Assembly (NCBI RefSeq): GCF_009709675.1
Contig: NZ_WMLB01000017.1
Span: 186,001 to 250,000 of the forward strand
DNA length: 64,000 nucleotides
DNA from: Agromyces bracchium
GTDB taxonomy: Bacteria > Actinomycetota > Actinomycetes > Actinomycetales > Microbacteriaceae
Reading direction: 5' to 3'
Shown one piece after another: positions 23,765 through 32,574 of the stretch. The notes beneath the pieces are model-generated. The model searched no databases. It was not told the DNA's origin and saw only the letters and a program-made list of their open reading frames with translations. Each line of letters begins with the position of its first letter. Positions within the stretch are counted from its first letter, which is position 1. A program made the translations under genes and the position numbers.

Positions 23765-24949
23765 TCACCCGCCCTTCGGCGCGCGCCGACGCATCCGCTC
23801 GACGCTCTCGCCGACCGCGGTGGCGACCAGCACGAGCGCCGCGAGCGACCCGGTACCGAGCGGGTCGAGCCACGGCGTCGCGACCGCGACGACGAGGATT
23901 CCGGCGATGCCGGCGAGTTGCGCCCGCATCCAGCGACGCTCGAGCACCCGTCGGAACAGCACCGTGCCGCCGAGGAACAGCAGCGGTCCCCCGAGCACCG
24001 TCACCACCGCAGCGACGCTCTGCTCGTGCGGGTGCCCGAGCACCTCCTTGTCGCCGACGCCGAGCAGCACGATGCCGCCGACGATGAGCAGGTGCACCCA
24101 CGAGTAGGCGGTCCGGGCCACGCGTCCGGGAGCCTCCGCCGCCTCGATCGCCTCCGATCCGATCCGCTCGCCGTGGTCGAAGTAGATCCACCAGCACGCG
24201 GCGGCCGCGACGAACGCGGTCACGACGGCGATGACGCGCTCGGTCGACGACTCCTCCGCGACGAACGCGAACCCGGTCACGAGCAGCCCCTCGCCGAGCG
24301 CGATGAGCACGAACAACGCGGTCCGCTCCGCGATGTGCGCGCCCGAGACATCCCATCGCCCGATCTCCATGCGGCCCCGGCCGGGCACGGGGTAGCCGAG
24401 GACGCTGCCCACGAGTTCGAGCCCGAGCGCCGCCGCCCAGAACGGCAGCTGGGCGGGCAGCGGAAGCAGGGCTCCGACGATCCAGAGCGCCGAGCCGGCG
24501 AGCGCCCAGGCGAGCACGTTGCCGAAGTCGTGCGCGACCTGCCGGTCGTGCCGCGCCGTCGCCCAGACCATGAACGCCGCGCGGCCGAGCTTCAGCACGA
24601 TGTACGCGAGCGCGAACGTCCACGCCCGGTCGCCGAACGCCTCGGCGATCGCCGCGCTCATCACGAACGCCACGAACGCGAGCGCGATGACCGCGACCCG
24701 CACCGGCACCCGGACCGGATCGAGCCAGTTCGTCACCCACGTCGTCGACACCCAGGCCCACCACAGTGCGCAGACCATGATCGCGCCCTCGAGCGCGCCG
24801 AGGAGCGTCTGGTTCTCGTAGAGGTACGCGCCGAGCTGGGTCAGTCCGAACACGAAGACGAGGTCGAAGAAGAGCTCGACGTAGGTGACGCGGGCGGCGC
24901 GCTCCGAGTCGGTGGGGCGCAGCACGTCGGCGCGCAGTCCGATGGCCAT
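23765..24949 (-). CDS. LtrA family membrane protein (low temperature requirement A)
   Basis: 394 residues with about ten hydrophobic segments. The N-terminal VTYVELFFDLVFVFGLTQL is the hallmark of LtrA (COG4292), and HIAERTALFVLIALGEGLL is the second conserved block. The role is unknown; it was first linked to growth at low temperature in Listeria. AGGA sits about 7 bases before ATG 24949; a GTG at 24964 is the alternative. It lies head-to-tail with the ABC operon but outside its promoter. Confidence 0.92.
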   Translation of the reverse strand: MAIGLRADVLRPTDSERAARVTYVELFFDLVFVFGLTQLGAYLYENQTLLGALEGAIMVCALWWAWVSTTWVTNWLDPVRVPVRVAVIALAFVAFVMSAAIAEAFGDRAWTFALAYIVLKLGRAAFMVWATARHDRQVAHDFGNVLAWALAGSALWIVGALLPLPAQLPFWAAALGLELVGSVLGYPVPGRGRMEIGRWDVSGAHIAERTALFVLIALGEGLLVTGFAFVAEESSTERVIAVVTAFVAAAACWWIYFDHGERIGSEAIEAAEAPGRVARTAYSWVHLLIVGGIVLLGVGDKEVLGHPHEQSVAAVVTVLGGPLLFLGGTVLFRRVLERRWMRAQLAGIAGILVVAVATPWLDPLGTGSLAALVLVATAVGESVERMRRRAPKGG

Positions 24950-25107
24950 GCGGACATCCTGCACCCTGTCGGGCGTCGGCGGGCGGATGCCGCGAGCTCG
25001 CCGTTCGCGCGCGCCGGTGATCCGGGTTAGCCTGACGTGACCCGCGGCGCGGCGGGGTCGCCCGACCGCACGCGTGACGTTCCCTTCGACGTGGATGAGG
25101 TACTCGC

Positions 25108-25764
25108 ATGGCGGCTTCGGCTCGGTCCTTCGGTGCGGCGGCGGCGCTCCTGCTGGCGCTCGGCCTGACCGGATGCACCACGGGCGACGACTCCCCCGAG
25201 TCGACCGGTCCCGTGGTCCAGCTCGGCGCGCCGGGCGAGGAGAACCGCACGCTCTCGCCCGACGAGGCAGCCGCCCTCGACTCGCCGACGCACTCGGAGG
25301 CTGATGTCGAGTTCATGCAGATGATGATCCTCCACCACGACCAGGCCCTGACCATGACCGGATGGGTCGACGAGCGGACAACGGACCGCGACATCCGGCT
25401 GCTCGCGGAGCGCATGCGCATCAGCCAAGAGGACGAAATGGACTTCATGGCCGGCTGGCTGCGGGATCGCGGCACCCCGCTGCGCGACGAGCACGCCGCG
25501 CACGGCGGCGGCCAGGACATGCCCGGGATGCTCACCGACGAACAGTTCGACCGGCTCGAGGCCGCCGGCGGCGAGGAATTCGAGCGGTTGTTCCTGGAGT
25601 ACATGATCCAGCACCATTCGGGCGCCCTCGAGATGGTCGCCGACCTGTGGGCGTCGTACGGCGGGCAGGAACCAGCCATCGGCCAGTTCGCGCGTCACGT
25701 CGAGGGCGATCAGGGCATCGAGATCACTCGAATGCAGGAGATGCTCGCCGAGCGCACGTCGTAG
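25108..25764 (+). CDS. DUF305 lipoprotein (ferritin-like four-helix, His/Met-rich)
   Basis: 218 residues. Lipobox LTGC (cysteine near 23), then two DUF305 repeats with the metal-type signatures MMILHHDQALTM and MIQHHSGALEM. The fold is a ferritin-like helical bundle and members often accompany copper genes. A second DUF305 gene lies at 31315-31913. TTAGCCT at 25027-25033 may be the -10, leaving a leader of about 70 bases. Transcription ends at the strong hairpins that follow. Confidence 0.9.
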   Translation: MAASARSFGAAAALLLALGLTGCTTGDDSPESTGPVVQLGAPGEENRTLSPDEAAALDSPTHSEADVEFMQMMILHHDQALTMTGWVDERTTDRDIRLLAERMRISQEDEMDFMAGWLRDRGTPLRDEHAAHGGGQDMPGMLTDEQFDRLEAAGGEEFERLFLEYMIQHHSGALEMVADLWASYGGQEPAIGQFARHVEGDQGIEITRMQEMLAERTS

Positions 25765-25774
25765 CGCATGAGGA

Positions 25775-25802
25775 AGCCCGACGGTCCGGGGACCGTCGGG
25801 CT
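25775..25802. terminator. Bidirectional hairpin terminator
   Basis: Thirteen-bp perfect stem (AGCCCGACGGTCC 25775-25787; complement 25790-25802), 10 bases after the DUF305 stop. No long T-run, typical of high-GC actinobacteria. Confidence 0.85.
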
Positions 25803-25811
25803 CCATCGTGC

Positions 25812-25850
25812 GAGAGCGGAGAGGTCGGGGTCCCCGACCTCCCCGCTCTC
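25812..25850. terminator. Second hairpin terminator, for the convergent minus-strand gene
   Basis: A long stem, about 19 bp with one mismatched position: GAGAGCGG then GAGGTCGGGG on the left and the complement up to 25850. It ends 3 bases before the stop of the LVIVD-repeat gene. With the first hairpin it insulates two convergent genes. Confidence 0.85.
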
Positions 25851-25853
25851 GGA

Positions 25854-27623
25854 TCAGCGGAGGCTGGCGGCGAGGGCCTTGAGACCCTGCACCACGTCAG
25901 AGTCGGCCGGGAAGCCGGACTCGCTCGCGGCCGCGTTGAGCAGCCCGGACGCGGACTTGCCCGACTTGCTGGACTCGGCCTTGTCGATCAGCTTGTTCAC
26001 CTTGTCGAGCTCGGCGCCCGACAGCGTGCCGGCTCGCGCTGCCTGGTCGACGTAGGACCGGGCGACTGCGAAGCTCGGCTCGTTGATCAGCATCGACTGC
26101 AGCTGGGCATTGAACTCGCCGAGCTCGACTTCGCTGGCCGCGGCGATCTCATTGGCGGTCATCATGGTGCTCTCGCCGAGCGCCATGGTGTCGAAGCCAC
26201 GCGCGATCTCGCTCCCGACGACGTTGCCGTTGTACCAGTACGTCGACCAGTACCCGGCGAGGTTGAACGCGCCGGGGATGGCCGGGCCGCGGTCGAGGAA
26301 CGCGATCTCGGTCGGGTTCGCCGTGTCGGTGAAATCGAAGATCGACACGCCGCCCTGATACCACGCCTGCACCATGATGTCGCGGCCTGGCACCGGGACG
26401 ATCGAACCGTTGTGCGCGACGCAGTTCTGGTCGGTGCTCTGCGGCACCGGCAGCTTGTAGTAGCTCGCGAACTCGAGCTTGCCGTCGACGATGTCGAACA
26501 GCGCGTTCGCGCCCCATTCGGGCCGGTCGGTCGCGCGGCAACGAGCGCCCGTACCGCCACCCCACTCGTCGGTGAAGATCACCTTCGTGCCGTCGTTGTT
26601 GAACGTCGCGGAGTGCCAGTACGAGAAGTTCACGTCGGCAACCGCATCGGTTCGCACCGGGTTGGCCGGGTCGCTGATGTCGAGCAGGATGCCGTTGCCC
26701 TGGCACGCCCCCGCGGCGAGCCCGATCTCGGGGAACGCCGTGATGTCGTGGCACGTGTTGGTGTTCGGGCTCGGAGAGTACGCGGTCCCCGACGGATGCA
26801 GCGGCTGGGTCGGGCCGTTCTGCAGCCCGTTCACCGCCCCTGTCTCGGAGTCCTGGAAGATCCGCGGCTGGCTCACGATCGCCGCATTCTGGGGATCCGC
26901 GAGCGGCACCTTGATCACATCGATGCGCCACCGGGCCGCGTCCGCGGTCTCCGGGCCACCGGTGCCGCATCCAGCGAGCTCCGCTGCCGGGCGGAAGGTG
27001 CCAGAGGTGCCGGAGTTGTAGACGTAGACGTTGGAGGGGTCGTCCGGGTCGGTCACCAGCGTGTGCGTGTGCGACCCGCGGCAGGTCTGGACTCCGGGCA
27101 ACTGCTCCGGCGCGTCGATGTTGCTGATGTCGAAGATGCGGACGCCGCGGAACCGCTCGAGGTTCACCGTGCCCGGAGCACCCTGGGTGCCGCAGTCGAT
27201 CCGCCCGCGGGTCTCCTCGACCGACATGAAGAGCAGGTCGCCGTACACGGAGACGTCACCCTGGCCGCCGGGGCACACGAAAGAACTGCGGAGCGTCGGA
27301 TTCACCGGGTCCGAGATGTCGTAGACCTGGAAGCCGTTGTAGTTGCCGGCGATCGCGTAATCGCCCGTGAACGCGAGGTCCGAGTTGACCTTGCCGAAGT
27401 CGTTGATCGCGCCGTCGAATGCGCCAGCGCGGGGCGTGTTCTTCAGCAGGTCGAGGTTGCTCGACGCGACCGGCGCGTCGAGGTAGCCCCCCGGCAGGTC
27501 GACGCGCGGGTCGTCTTCTGCGACGGCCGCGGTGGCCGTCATCAGCGACGCCCCGAGCAGCAGTGCTCCGGATGCCGCAAGCGCGCGCCTGCGCCACGGC
27601 ACGGGTCTGGGTGAGGATCTCAT
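25854..27623 (-). CDS. Secreted LVIVD-repeat (beta-propeller) protein
   Basis: 589 residues. Signal peptide with twin Arg/Lys-rich start and AXA-type end (about 1-36). Repeated blades such as FQVYDISDPVNPTL, VRIFDISNIDAPE, ILLDISDPANPVR and VSIFDFTDTANPTE mark the LVIVD family (COG5276). Several conserved His/Trp residues (GSHTHTL, FSYWHSA) and paired cysteines are consistent with an exported protein. The last ~85 residues form a helical module recalling FIMAH domains. Function unknown; perhaps surface binding. Confidence 0.88.
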   Translation of the reverse strand: MRSSPRPVPWRRRALAASGALLLGASLMTATAAVAEDDPRVDLPGGYLDAPVASSNLDLLKNTPRAGAFDGAINDFGKVNSDLAFTGDYAIAGNYNGFQVYDISDPVNPTLRSSFVCPGGQGDVSVYGDLLFMSVEETRGRIDCGTQGAPGTVNLERFRGVRIFDISNIDAPEQLPGVQTCRGSHTHTLVTDPDDPSNVYVYNSGTSGTFRPAAELAGCGTGGPETADAARWRIDVIKVPLADPQNAAIVSQPRIFQDSETGAVNGLQNGPTQPLHPSGTAYSPSPNTNTCHDITAFPEIGLAAGACQGNGILLDISDPANPVRTDAVADVNFSYWHSATFNNDGTKVIFTDEWGGGTGARCRATDRPEWGANALFDIVDGKLEFASYYKLPVPQSTDQNCVAHNGSIVPVPGRDIMVQAWYQGGVSIFDFTDTANPTEIAFLDRGPAIPGAFNLAGYWSTYWYNGNVVGSEIARGFDTMALGESTMMTANEIAAASEVELGEFNAQLQSMLINEPSFAVARSYVDQAARAGTLSGAELDKVNKLIDKAESSKSGKSASGLLNAAASESGFPADSDVVQGLKALAASLR

Positions 27624-27756
27624 CGGTGGTGCCCTCTCTCTCGCTTCGCGAAACGTGCTTCACATGCAATGAACGACGCCCTCCGACGAGCGAGCCGCAC
27701 GACTTCGGGCGGCTCGCCGGCCCGGACGGGCCGATCTCTGCGTCTCACGCTACCGA

Positions 27757-27772
27757 TGCGAATGCATTTGCA
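27757..27772. promoter_or_regulatory. Near-perfect 16-bp palindrome in a divergent promoter region
   Basis: TGCGAATGCATTTGCA is symmetric except for one base pair. It lies in the 249-base gap between the LVIVD-repeat gene (minus) and the SRAP gene (plus), and is the most AT-rich part of the gap. A regulator site is plausible; which regulator cannot be told. TAGGCT at about 27835-27840 may be the -10 of the SRAP gene. Confidence 0.5.
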
Positions 27773-27872
27773 ACAGGATGCGTTTTCCCCCGTACTGGGT
27801 GAGCGCGCCCGTGACGGGCGTCGGCGGCGCGGCGTAGGCTCGCGACATCCGGAAATCGAAGGGCGACCCGAC

Positions 27873-28595
27873 ATGTGCGGACGATTCGTGGTCTCGCAGC
27901 AGGCCGACGACCTCACCGCGGTCTTCGATGCCGAGAACGACTTCGCCGACTGGCGGCCGTCGTACAGCCTCGCGCCGACCGACACGGTGCCGATCGTGCG
28001 CGAGCGGGCCCGCTCCGACACGGGCGAGTTCGTCCGCCGCCTCGAGCCGGCGCGGTGGGACTTCCACCCCGCGTTCATGAAGGAGTCGAAGCGGCCGCAG
28101 TTCAACAGCCGCATCGAGACCGTCGCGACGAACGGGCTCTGGAAGGGCGCGTTCGCGTCCGGCCGATGCGTCGTGCCGATGCGCGGCTACTTCGAGTGGA
28201 CGGGCGAGCCGGGCAGCAAGCGCGCGCACTACCTCCACGGCCCCGACGAGCTGCTCGCCGCGGCGGGCATCTCCACCGCGCGGAAGCTCGACGACGGCAC
28301 GTGGGAGGTGTCGACCTCGATCATCACGCGCGAGGCGCGCGACGCCTCCGGCGAGGTCCACGACCGGATGCCGGTGTACCTGCCGCTCGACGCGATCGAC
28401 CACTACCTCGCCCCCGAGAAGCTCTCGCCCGCCGATGCCTCGGCGATGGTCGACTTCCTGATCGCGCAGTCCGATCGCGTCGCGCCGACGATCTCGGAGT
28501 ACGAGGTCGACCCCCGCGTGAACAACCATCGCCGCATCGACCCGCACGACCCGACGCTGATCGAACCGCTCGGCGACGACCCGACGCTCGTGTGA
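27873..28595 (+). CDS. SOS response-associated peptidase (SRAP, YedK/HMCES family)
   Basis: 240 residues. Cys2 directly after Met (MCGRF) is the residue that crosslinks abasic sites in single-stranded DNA. FNSRIETV, CVVPMRGYFEWTG and VHDRMPV supply the other active-site residues (Asn, Glu, His). It would shield abasic sites during replication. GAAGGG precedes the ATG. It may be co-transcribed with the DUF2255 gene 36 bases downstream. Confidence 0.95.
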   Translation: MCGRFVVSQQADDLTAVFDAENDFADWRPSYSLAPTDTVPIVRERARSDTGEFVRRLEPARWDFHPAFMKESKRPQFNSRIETVATNGLWKGAFASGRCVVPMRGYFEWTGEPGSKRAHYLHGPDELLAAAGISTARKLDDGTWEVSTSIITREARDASGEVHDRMPVYLPLDAIDHYLAPEKLSPADASAMVDFLIAQSDRVAPTISEYEVDPRVNNHRRIDPHDPTLIEPLGDDPTLV

Positions 28596-28631
28596 TCCCG
28601 CTGCCCGCTCCCATATGAGAGAGGACCGACC

Positions 28632-29021
28632 ATGACCGACTGGACCGACGACCAACTCGACCGCGTGGGCGCCGCCGACCAGCTCGAGATCGCCTCGGTG
28701 CGCGACGACGGATCGCTGCGCCCCTTCACGACCGTCTGGGTCGTCCGGATCGGCGACGAGCTGTTCGTGCGCTCCGCCTACGGACCCGAGAACGGATGGT
28801 ACCGGCGCGCGAAGGAGGCGGGCGTCGGCCGGATCAAGTCGGCGGGCGTCATCCGCGATGTCGCCTTCATCGAGGTGCCTGCGGATGACGCGGGCCTGCA
28901 CGAGGCGCTCGACGCCGAGTACACGCGCAAGTACGGCCCCAACCACGCGGCGCACATCATGGCGACCGTGCTCGGCGACGACGTGCGAGGCGTGACGCTC
29001 CGACTCGACGCCCAGGACTGA
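28632..29021 (+). CDS. DUF2255 family protein
   Basis: 129 residues. The sequence (FTTVWVVRIGDELFVRSAYG, GWYRR) matches DUF2255, a small split-barrel family related to flavin-binding pyridoxamine-oxidase-like folds. Function unknown. AGAGGA lies about 6 bases before the ATG. It follows the SRAP gene closely in the same direction. Confidence 0.88.
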   Translation: MTDWTDDQLDRVGAADQLEIASVRDDGSLRPFTTVWVVRIGDELFVRSAYGPENGWYRRAKEAGVGRIKSAGVIRDVAFIEVPADDAGLHEALDAEYTRKYGPNHAAHIMATVLGDDVRGVTLRLDAQD

Positions 29022-29062
29022 GCAGTCCGCGGTCGCGTCGGGTCGCGTTCGGCCGCCGCGGT

Positions 29063-29701
29063 TCAGCCGCGCCGGAACCATCGCCGGCGCGAACGCCTCG
29101 CGGTGGCCTCCTCGACGCGCGCCCGGTCCGCCTCCTCGGCGGCGACCCGCCGTCGCTCGTCCCGACGGCCGCGCCAGGCTGCGAGCTCGGCGTCGACGTC
29201 GCGCGTGGGCGTGACGACCGGCGGTCCGCCGAGCAGTTGCCGGCGCGCCTCGACGACCCGCGCGTTGAACTCGTCGAGCGCGACCCGCACGTCGTGCTCG
29301 CGGTGGAGGCGATCGAGGCGCTCCTCGAGCTCCGCCGCCTCGACGCGGAGCGTGAGCGCCGGCGGCCCGAGCCCGGTGAGCCGCTCGGTCTCGATCTTGC
29401 GGCGGATCCACCAGTCCGGATCGTGGCTGCCGAGTCCCGCGAGCGGCTTGCCCGCGCCCGGGAGGTCGTCGAACTCGCCCCGACGGATCGCCTGCTGGAT
29501 CACGACCTCGACGTACGCCGCCCGTTCGGCGGCGAGGGATCCGGCCGTCGTCCGGTCGGCGGGCCGCTCCGGCTCCGGCTCCGCGGCATCCGTCACCTCG
29601 TCGTCGCGGGCGTCGGCGGCGGCCTCGCGCGAGAGCGCCGTTTCGCGCTCCCATCGCTGCAGGCGGTACTGCCACGCACTGCGTCGCGGGTCGTCCACCA
29701 T
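29063..29701 (-). CDS. DUF1992 (DnaJ-homologue subfamily C28-like) protein
   Basis: 212 residues from ATG 29701; an ATG at 29734 would add 11 residues. The conserved core AYVEVVIQQAIRRGEFDDLPGAGKPL is the DUF1992 signature, followed by DPDWWIRRKI. Arg/Glu-rich helices fill the rest. The name refers to a domain in human DNAJC28; there is no J domain here and the function is unknown. Confidence 0.88.
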   Translation of the reverse strand: MVDDPRRSAWQYRLQRWERETALSREAAADARDDEVTDAAEPEPERPADRTTAGSLAAERAAYVEVVIQQAIRRGEFDDLPGAGKPLAGLGSHDPDWWIRRKIETERLTGLGPPALTLRVEAAELEERLDRLHREHDVRVALDEFNARVVEARRQLLGGPPVVTPTRDVDAELAAWRGRRDERRRVAAEEADRARVEEATARRSRRRWFRRG

Positions 29702-29788
29702 CCGCCATCGCCCCCGTCCGTCCGGCCGGTGCATCGATGGTAGGTCGTCCGCCTGCGAGACGCACCCCTCGGCAGGAGCCGCCGCGGT

Positions 29789-30079
29789 CTACCCCGTCCG
29801 GCCGCCGCGACGCCCCTCGTCGAGCGTCGCCATCAGCGCGCGGAACTCGTCGGGAGAGATCTCCCCGCGGGCGAGCCGCTCCTCGAGGATCTGCTTCGCG
29901 CGGTCGGGTTGCGCGCCCCCGGCCGCGTCGTACCCGGACGTGGCGCCGGTTCCGCCGTGCCCGGAAGCCGACCGTACGAGCAGCACGATGAGCACCACGA
30001 TGCCGCCGATGACGAGTGCACCGAACAGGAGCCCCGGAAGCCACATCCACCATCCGCCGAAGCCGTAGTCCCACATCAT
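29789..30079 (-). CDS. Membrane-anchored SHOCT-domain protein
   Basis: 96 residues. One transmembrane helix (about 12-38, after an aromatic WWMWLPG start), a Gly/Ala linker, and a C-terminal SHOCT helix pair (ILEERLARGEISPDEFRALMATL). SHOCT is an oligomerisation module. ATG 30079 is chosen because GGGAGG ends 8 bases upstream; an in-frame GTG at 30088 would overlap that box. Confidence 0.85.
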   Translation of the reverse strand: MMWDYGFGGWWMWLPGLLFGALVIGGIVVLIVLLVRSASGHGGTGATSGYDAAGGAQPDRAKQILEERLARGEISPDEFRALMATLDEGRRGGRTG

Positions 30080-30226
30080 CGTCGCCACCTCCCATCGGCA
30101 CCCGGCCGGCCGGGCCCGCCGCTCATCCAGCCAAGCTCATCGCGAGCGATTCGACCGGGTCGTTGGGCCCGGCGGACCGCGACGCAGGGACGACGACGAC
30201 GCAGGCATCCCCGCTACGCTCGGCGC

Positions 30227-31162
30227 ATGCGCATCGGACGCAGCCATCGCCGGCTGCACGAACTCGAACGGCTCGATCCCGCGACCGACTACGAGCGCAT
30301 CACGCGCGTCGACGGCACGCTCGAGTTCCCGTGGGACCTGCAGCAGTCGCTGAGCTTCGCCCTGTTCCGCACCTACGCCGTGCCCTCGATCGGCGGACTC
30401 CTGTACGAGACCGGCGAGTTCGAGCGCGATGCGCAGAAGCGCCACGACGACACCGTGCTCATCCTCGACGCGATCGCCGTCGATGGAATGGAATCCGACG
30501 ACGGCCGTGCCGCGGTCCGCCGCATGAACCGTATGCACGGCCGCTACGACATCTCGAACGACGACCTGCGCTACGTCCTCGCGACCTTCGTCGTCACGCC
30601 GATCCGCTGGATCGCCGCGTACGGCTGGCGGCGGCAGTCGCGAGTCGAGATCGACGCTGCCGTGCAGTACTACCGGCGGCTCGGCCGGCTCATGGGCATC
30701 CGCGAGATCCCCCAGACGTACGAGGCGTTCGCCGAGTACATGGACGCGTACGAAGCGGAGCACTTCCGCCTCGACCCACGCACCCGGGTCGTCGCCGACG
30801 CGACGCTCGACCTGCTCGTCACCTTCTACCCCAGGATGGCGCGGCGGATGGTGCGTGCCTTCTCGATCGCGATCCTCGACCCGCACCTCCGCGCGGCCTT
30901 CGGCTACCCCGAACCGTCGCGCTTCGCCGTGCGCGCGTCGCACGGCGCGCTCCGGCTCCGCGGCCGGATCGTCTCCCTGCTCCCGGCGCGCCGGAGGCCG
31001 CAGTACGCCCGCGACCTGAAGCGCATCCGGAGCTACCCGGGCGGCTACCTCGTCGAGCAGCTCGGGACCTTCGCGCCGGAGGAGGCGGCCTCGGGGGCCG
31101 TGGCGGGCACCCCGCCGACCGCAGCACGACGGGTCACCCCCCTGCCGGAACGAGCTCCGTGA
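30227..31162 (+). CDS. Oxygenase MpaB family protein (DUF2236)
   Basis: 311 residues. DISNDDLRYVLATFVVTPIRW and the pattern of spaced His/Arg/Tyr residues (AEHFRLD) fit DUF2236/MpaB. This family includes latex-clearing protein and fungal MpaB, where heme-dependent oxygenation has been shown for some members. The final ~30 residues are low-complexity Ala/Pro. No clear ribosome-binding site is seen; the start is the first ATG of the conserved part. Confidence 0.8.
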   Translation: MRIGRSHRRLHELERLDPATDYERITRVDGTLEFPWDLQQSLSFALFRTYAVPSIGGLLYETGEFERDAQKRHDDTVLILDAIAVDGMESDDGRAAVRRMNRMHGRYDISNDDLRYVLATFVVTPIRWIAAYGWRRQSRVEIDAAVQYYRRLGRLMGIREIPQTYEAFAEYMDAYEAEHFRLDPRTRVVADATLDLLVTFYPRMARRMVRAFSIAILDPHLRAAFGYPEPSRFAVRASHGALRLRGRIVSLLPARRRPQYARDLKRIRSYPGGYLVEQLGTFAPEEAASGAVAGTPPTAARRVTPLPERAP

Positions 31163-31314
31163 CCGTCTCGCCGAAGTCATCGGATGCCACGATCCCCCGC
31201 CCGTGTCCTGTCAGTTGCCGCCGACCTGCGTGGGCTCGGCGGGGCCGGCTCCGGCACCCGGATACGAGGCTCCCAGTGCGTCGGTCGGGAGCTCCCGGAC
31301 GCCGGGTCGCTGCG

Positions 31315-31913
31315 TCATTCCGAGCCCCCGAGCATCACCTGCATCTCGGCGATCTCCTCCGTCTGCGCGAGGACGATGGCCTCTGCCAACTCGATCGCGT
31401 CGGGGTGCCCGCCCTGCGAGATCCCGTCTGCGCCATCTGCACCGCGCCCTCGTGGTGCACGATCATCTGCTGCAGGAACAGGCGGGAGGCCTCGTCCCCC
31501 GTCGCCTCCTCGAGGATCGCGAGGTCGTCCTCCGACATCATCCCGTCGCCGTGGTCCATCCCGCCCATGTCGCCGAGCTCCTCCGCACCCCACGCCTCGA
31601 GCCATCCGCGCATGAGGTCGATCTCGGGCTGCTGCGCCTCCATGATCTCGGTCGCGAGGTCGCGCACCGAGTCGTCGACGCCGTCCTTGGCGAGCAACTC
31701 CTCGCTCATCTCGACGGCCTGCTCGTGGTGCGGGATCATCATCTGCGCGAACATCACGTCCGCGGGGTTCGCCGAGGCGGCGGGGGCGGATGCCGCGGCG
31801 TCGCCGGTTCCGCTGCCGACGGGTTCGCCGGGGTCCGCGCCGGCGCAGCCGGCGAGGGTGAGAGCGGCGGCGAGCGCGGTCGCCGCGGCCAGGGTCGTAC
31901 GTGTGGTGTGCAT
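31315..31913 (-). pseudogene. DUF305 lipoprotein gene with an apparent one-base frameshift
   Basis: The reading frame from ATG 31913 gives a lipoprotein (lipobox LAGC) with MMIPHHEQAVEM and MIVHHEGAVQMAQT, then runs into an Arg/Ser-rich nonsense tail. The expected DUF305 C-terminus (QGGHPDAIELAEAIV and TEEIAEMQVMLG) continues in another frame and stops at 31315. One missing T in the plus strand near 31424 (ATCCCG for ATCTCCG) explains the break and would restore TEISQGG. Either a recent mutation or a sequencing error. Upstream lies the DUF6153-like gene, 82 bases away. Confidence 0.85.
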
Positions 31914-31995
31914 GGTCTTCTCTCGATCGTGGATCGGTACTCGGAATCGGGGGTCCGACGGCTCCGCGCGTTGCGGGGCCCGGACATCGCCCGAC

Positions 31996-32499
31996 TCAGG
32001 TCCGGCTGATCGAGAGTGCGTGGAGGTCGGGTCGGAGCCGGGCGAGCGGCGCGAGGCATCCGCTCGTCGTCGGTGCCTGCATGATCACGCGGAGCCGACC
32101 GAGGGCGCCTGGGCCGGCGGCGAGCGCGAGCACCGCGGCGAACGCGAGCGTGAGCGCGCACGCGACGGCGACCGCGCAGTCGAGGAGGAGCGACCCCGCT
32201 GAGCCGTCGGATGCCGCGGGCCCGGCGAATTCGGCAGGCACCAGCGCCGCGGCGGATGCGGCAACCACCGCGATCGCGTCGGCCGCGAACATCGGATCGT
32301 GGTGCGTGCCCGCGTGCTCCCCCGCCGTCGCCGGCATCGACGCGGCCGTCGACGCCTGCGCGGAGTGTGCGCCGTGCCCGCCGCCGACGTCGTGCATCGC
32401 GACGAGCCCGAGCGCGATCGCACCCATCAGGAGTGCACCGAGCAGGGCCGATCGGAGGGATCGGCTCCCGGGGCGCGCTGCAGCTCGGAATCGACGCAT
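31996..32499 (-). CDS. DUF6153-like small membrane protein
   Basis: 167 residues. N-terminal hydrophobic segment ending in MHDVGGGHGAHS, a His/Ala/Met-rich middle (GEHAGTHHDPMFAADAI), and a second hydrophobic stretch. This resembles DUF6153 proteins, which often sit beside DUF305 and metal-related genes in actinobacteria. GGGAGG lies 5 bases before ATG 32499. Probably co-transcribed with the DUF305 gene downstream; the His-rich segment suggests a metal link, as an inference. Confidence 0.7.
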   Translation of the reverse strand: MRRFRAAARPGSRSLRSALLGALLMGAIALGLVAMHDVGGGHGAHSAQASTAASMPATAGEHAGTHHDPMFAADAIAVVAASAAALVPAEFAGPAASDGSAGSLLLDCAVAVACALTLAFAAVLALAAGPGALGRLRVIMQAPTTSGCLAPLARLRPDLHALSISRT

Positions 32500-32574
32500 C
32501 CGCACCTCCCTGCTCACCTCGGCGATACCCCCTGAGCGTACGTCACGCGGCCGCTCGCGAAGCTGGGACGCTGC

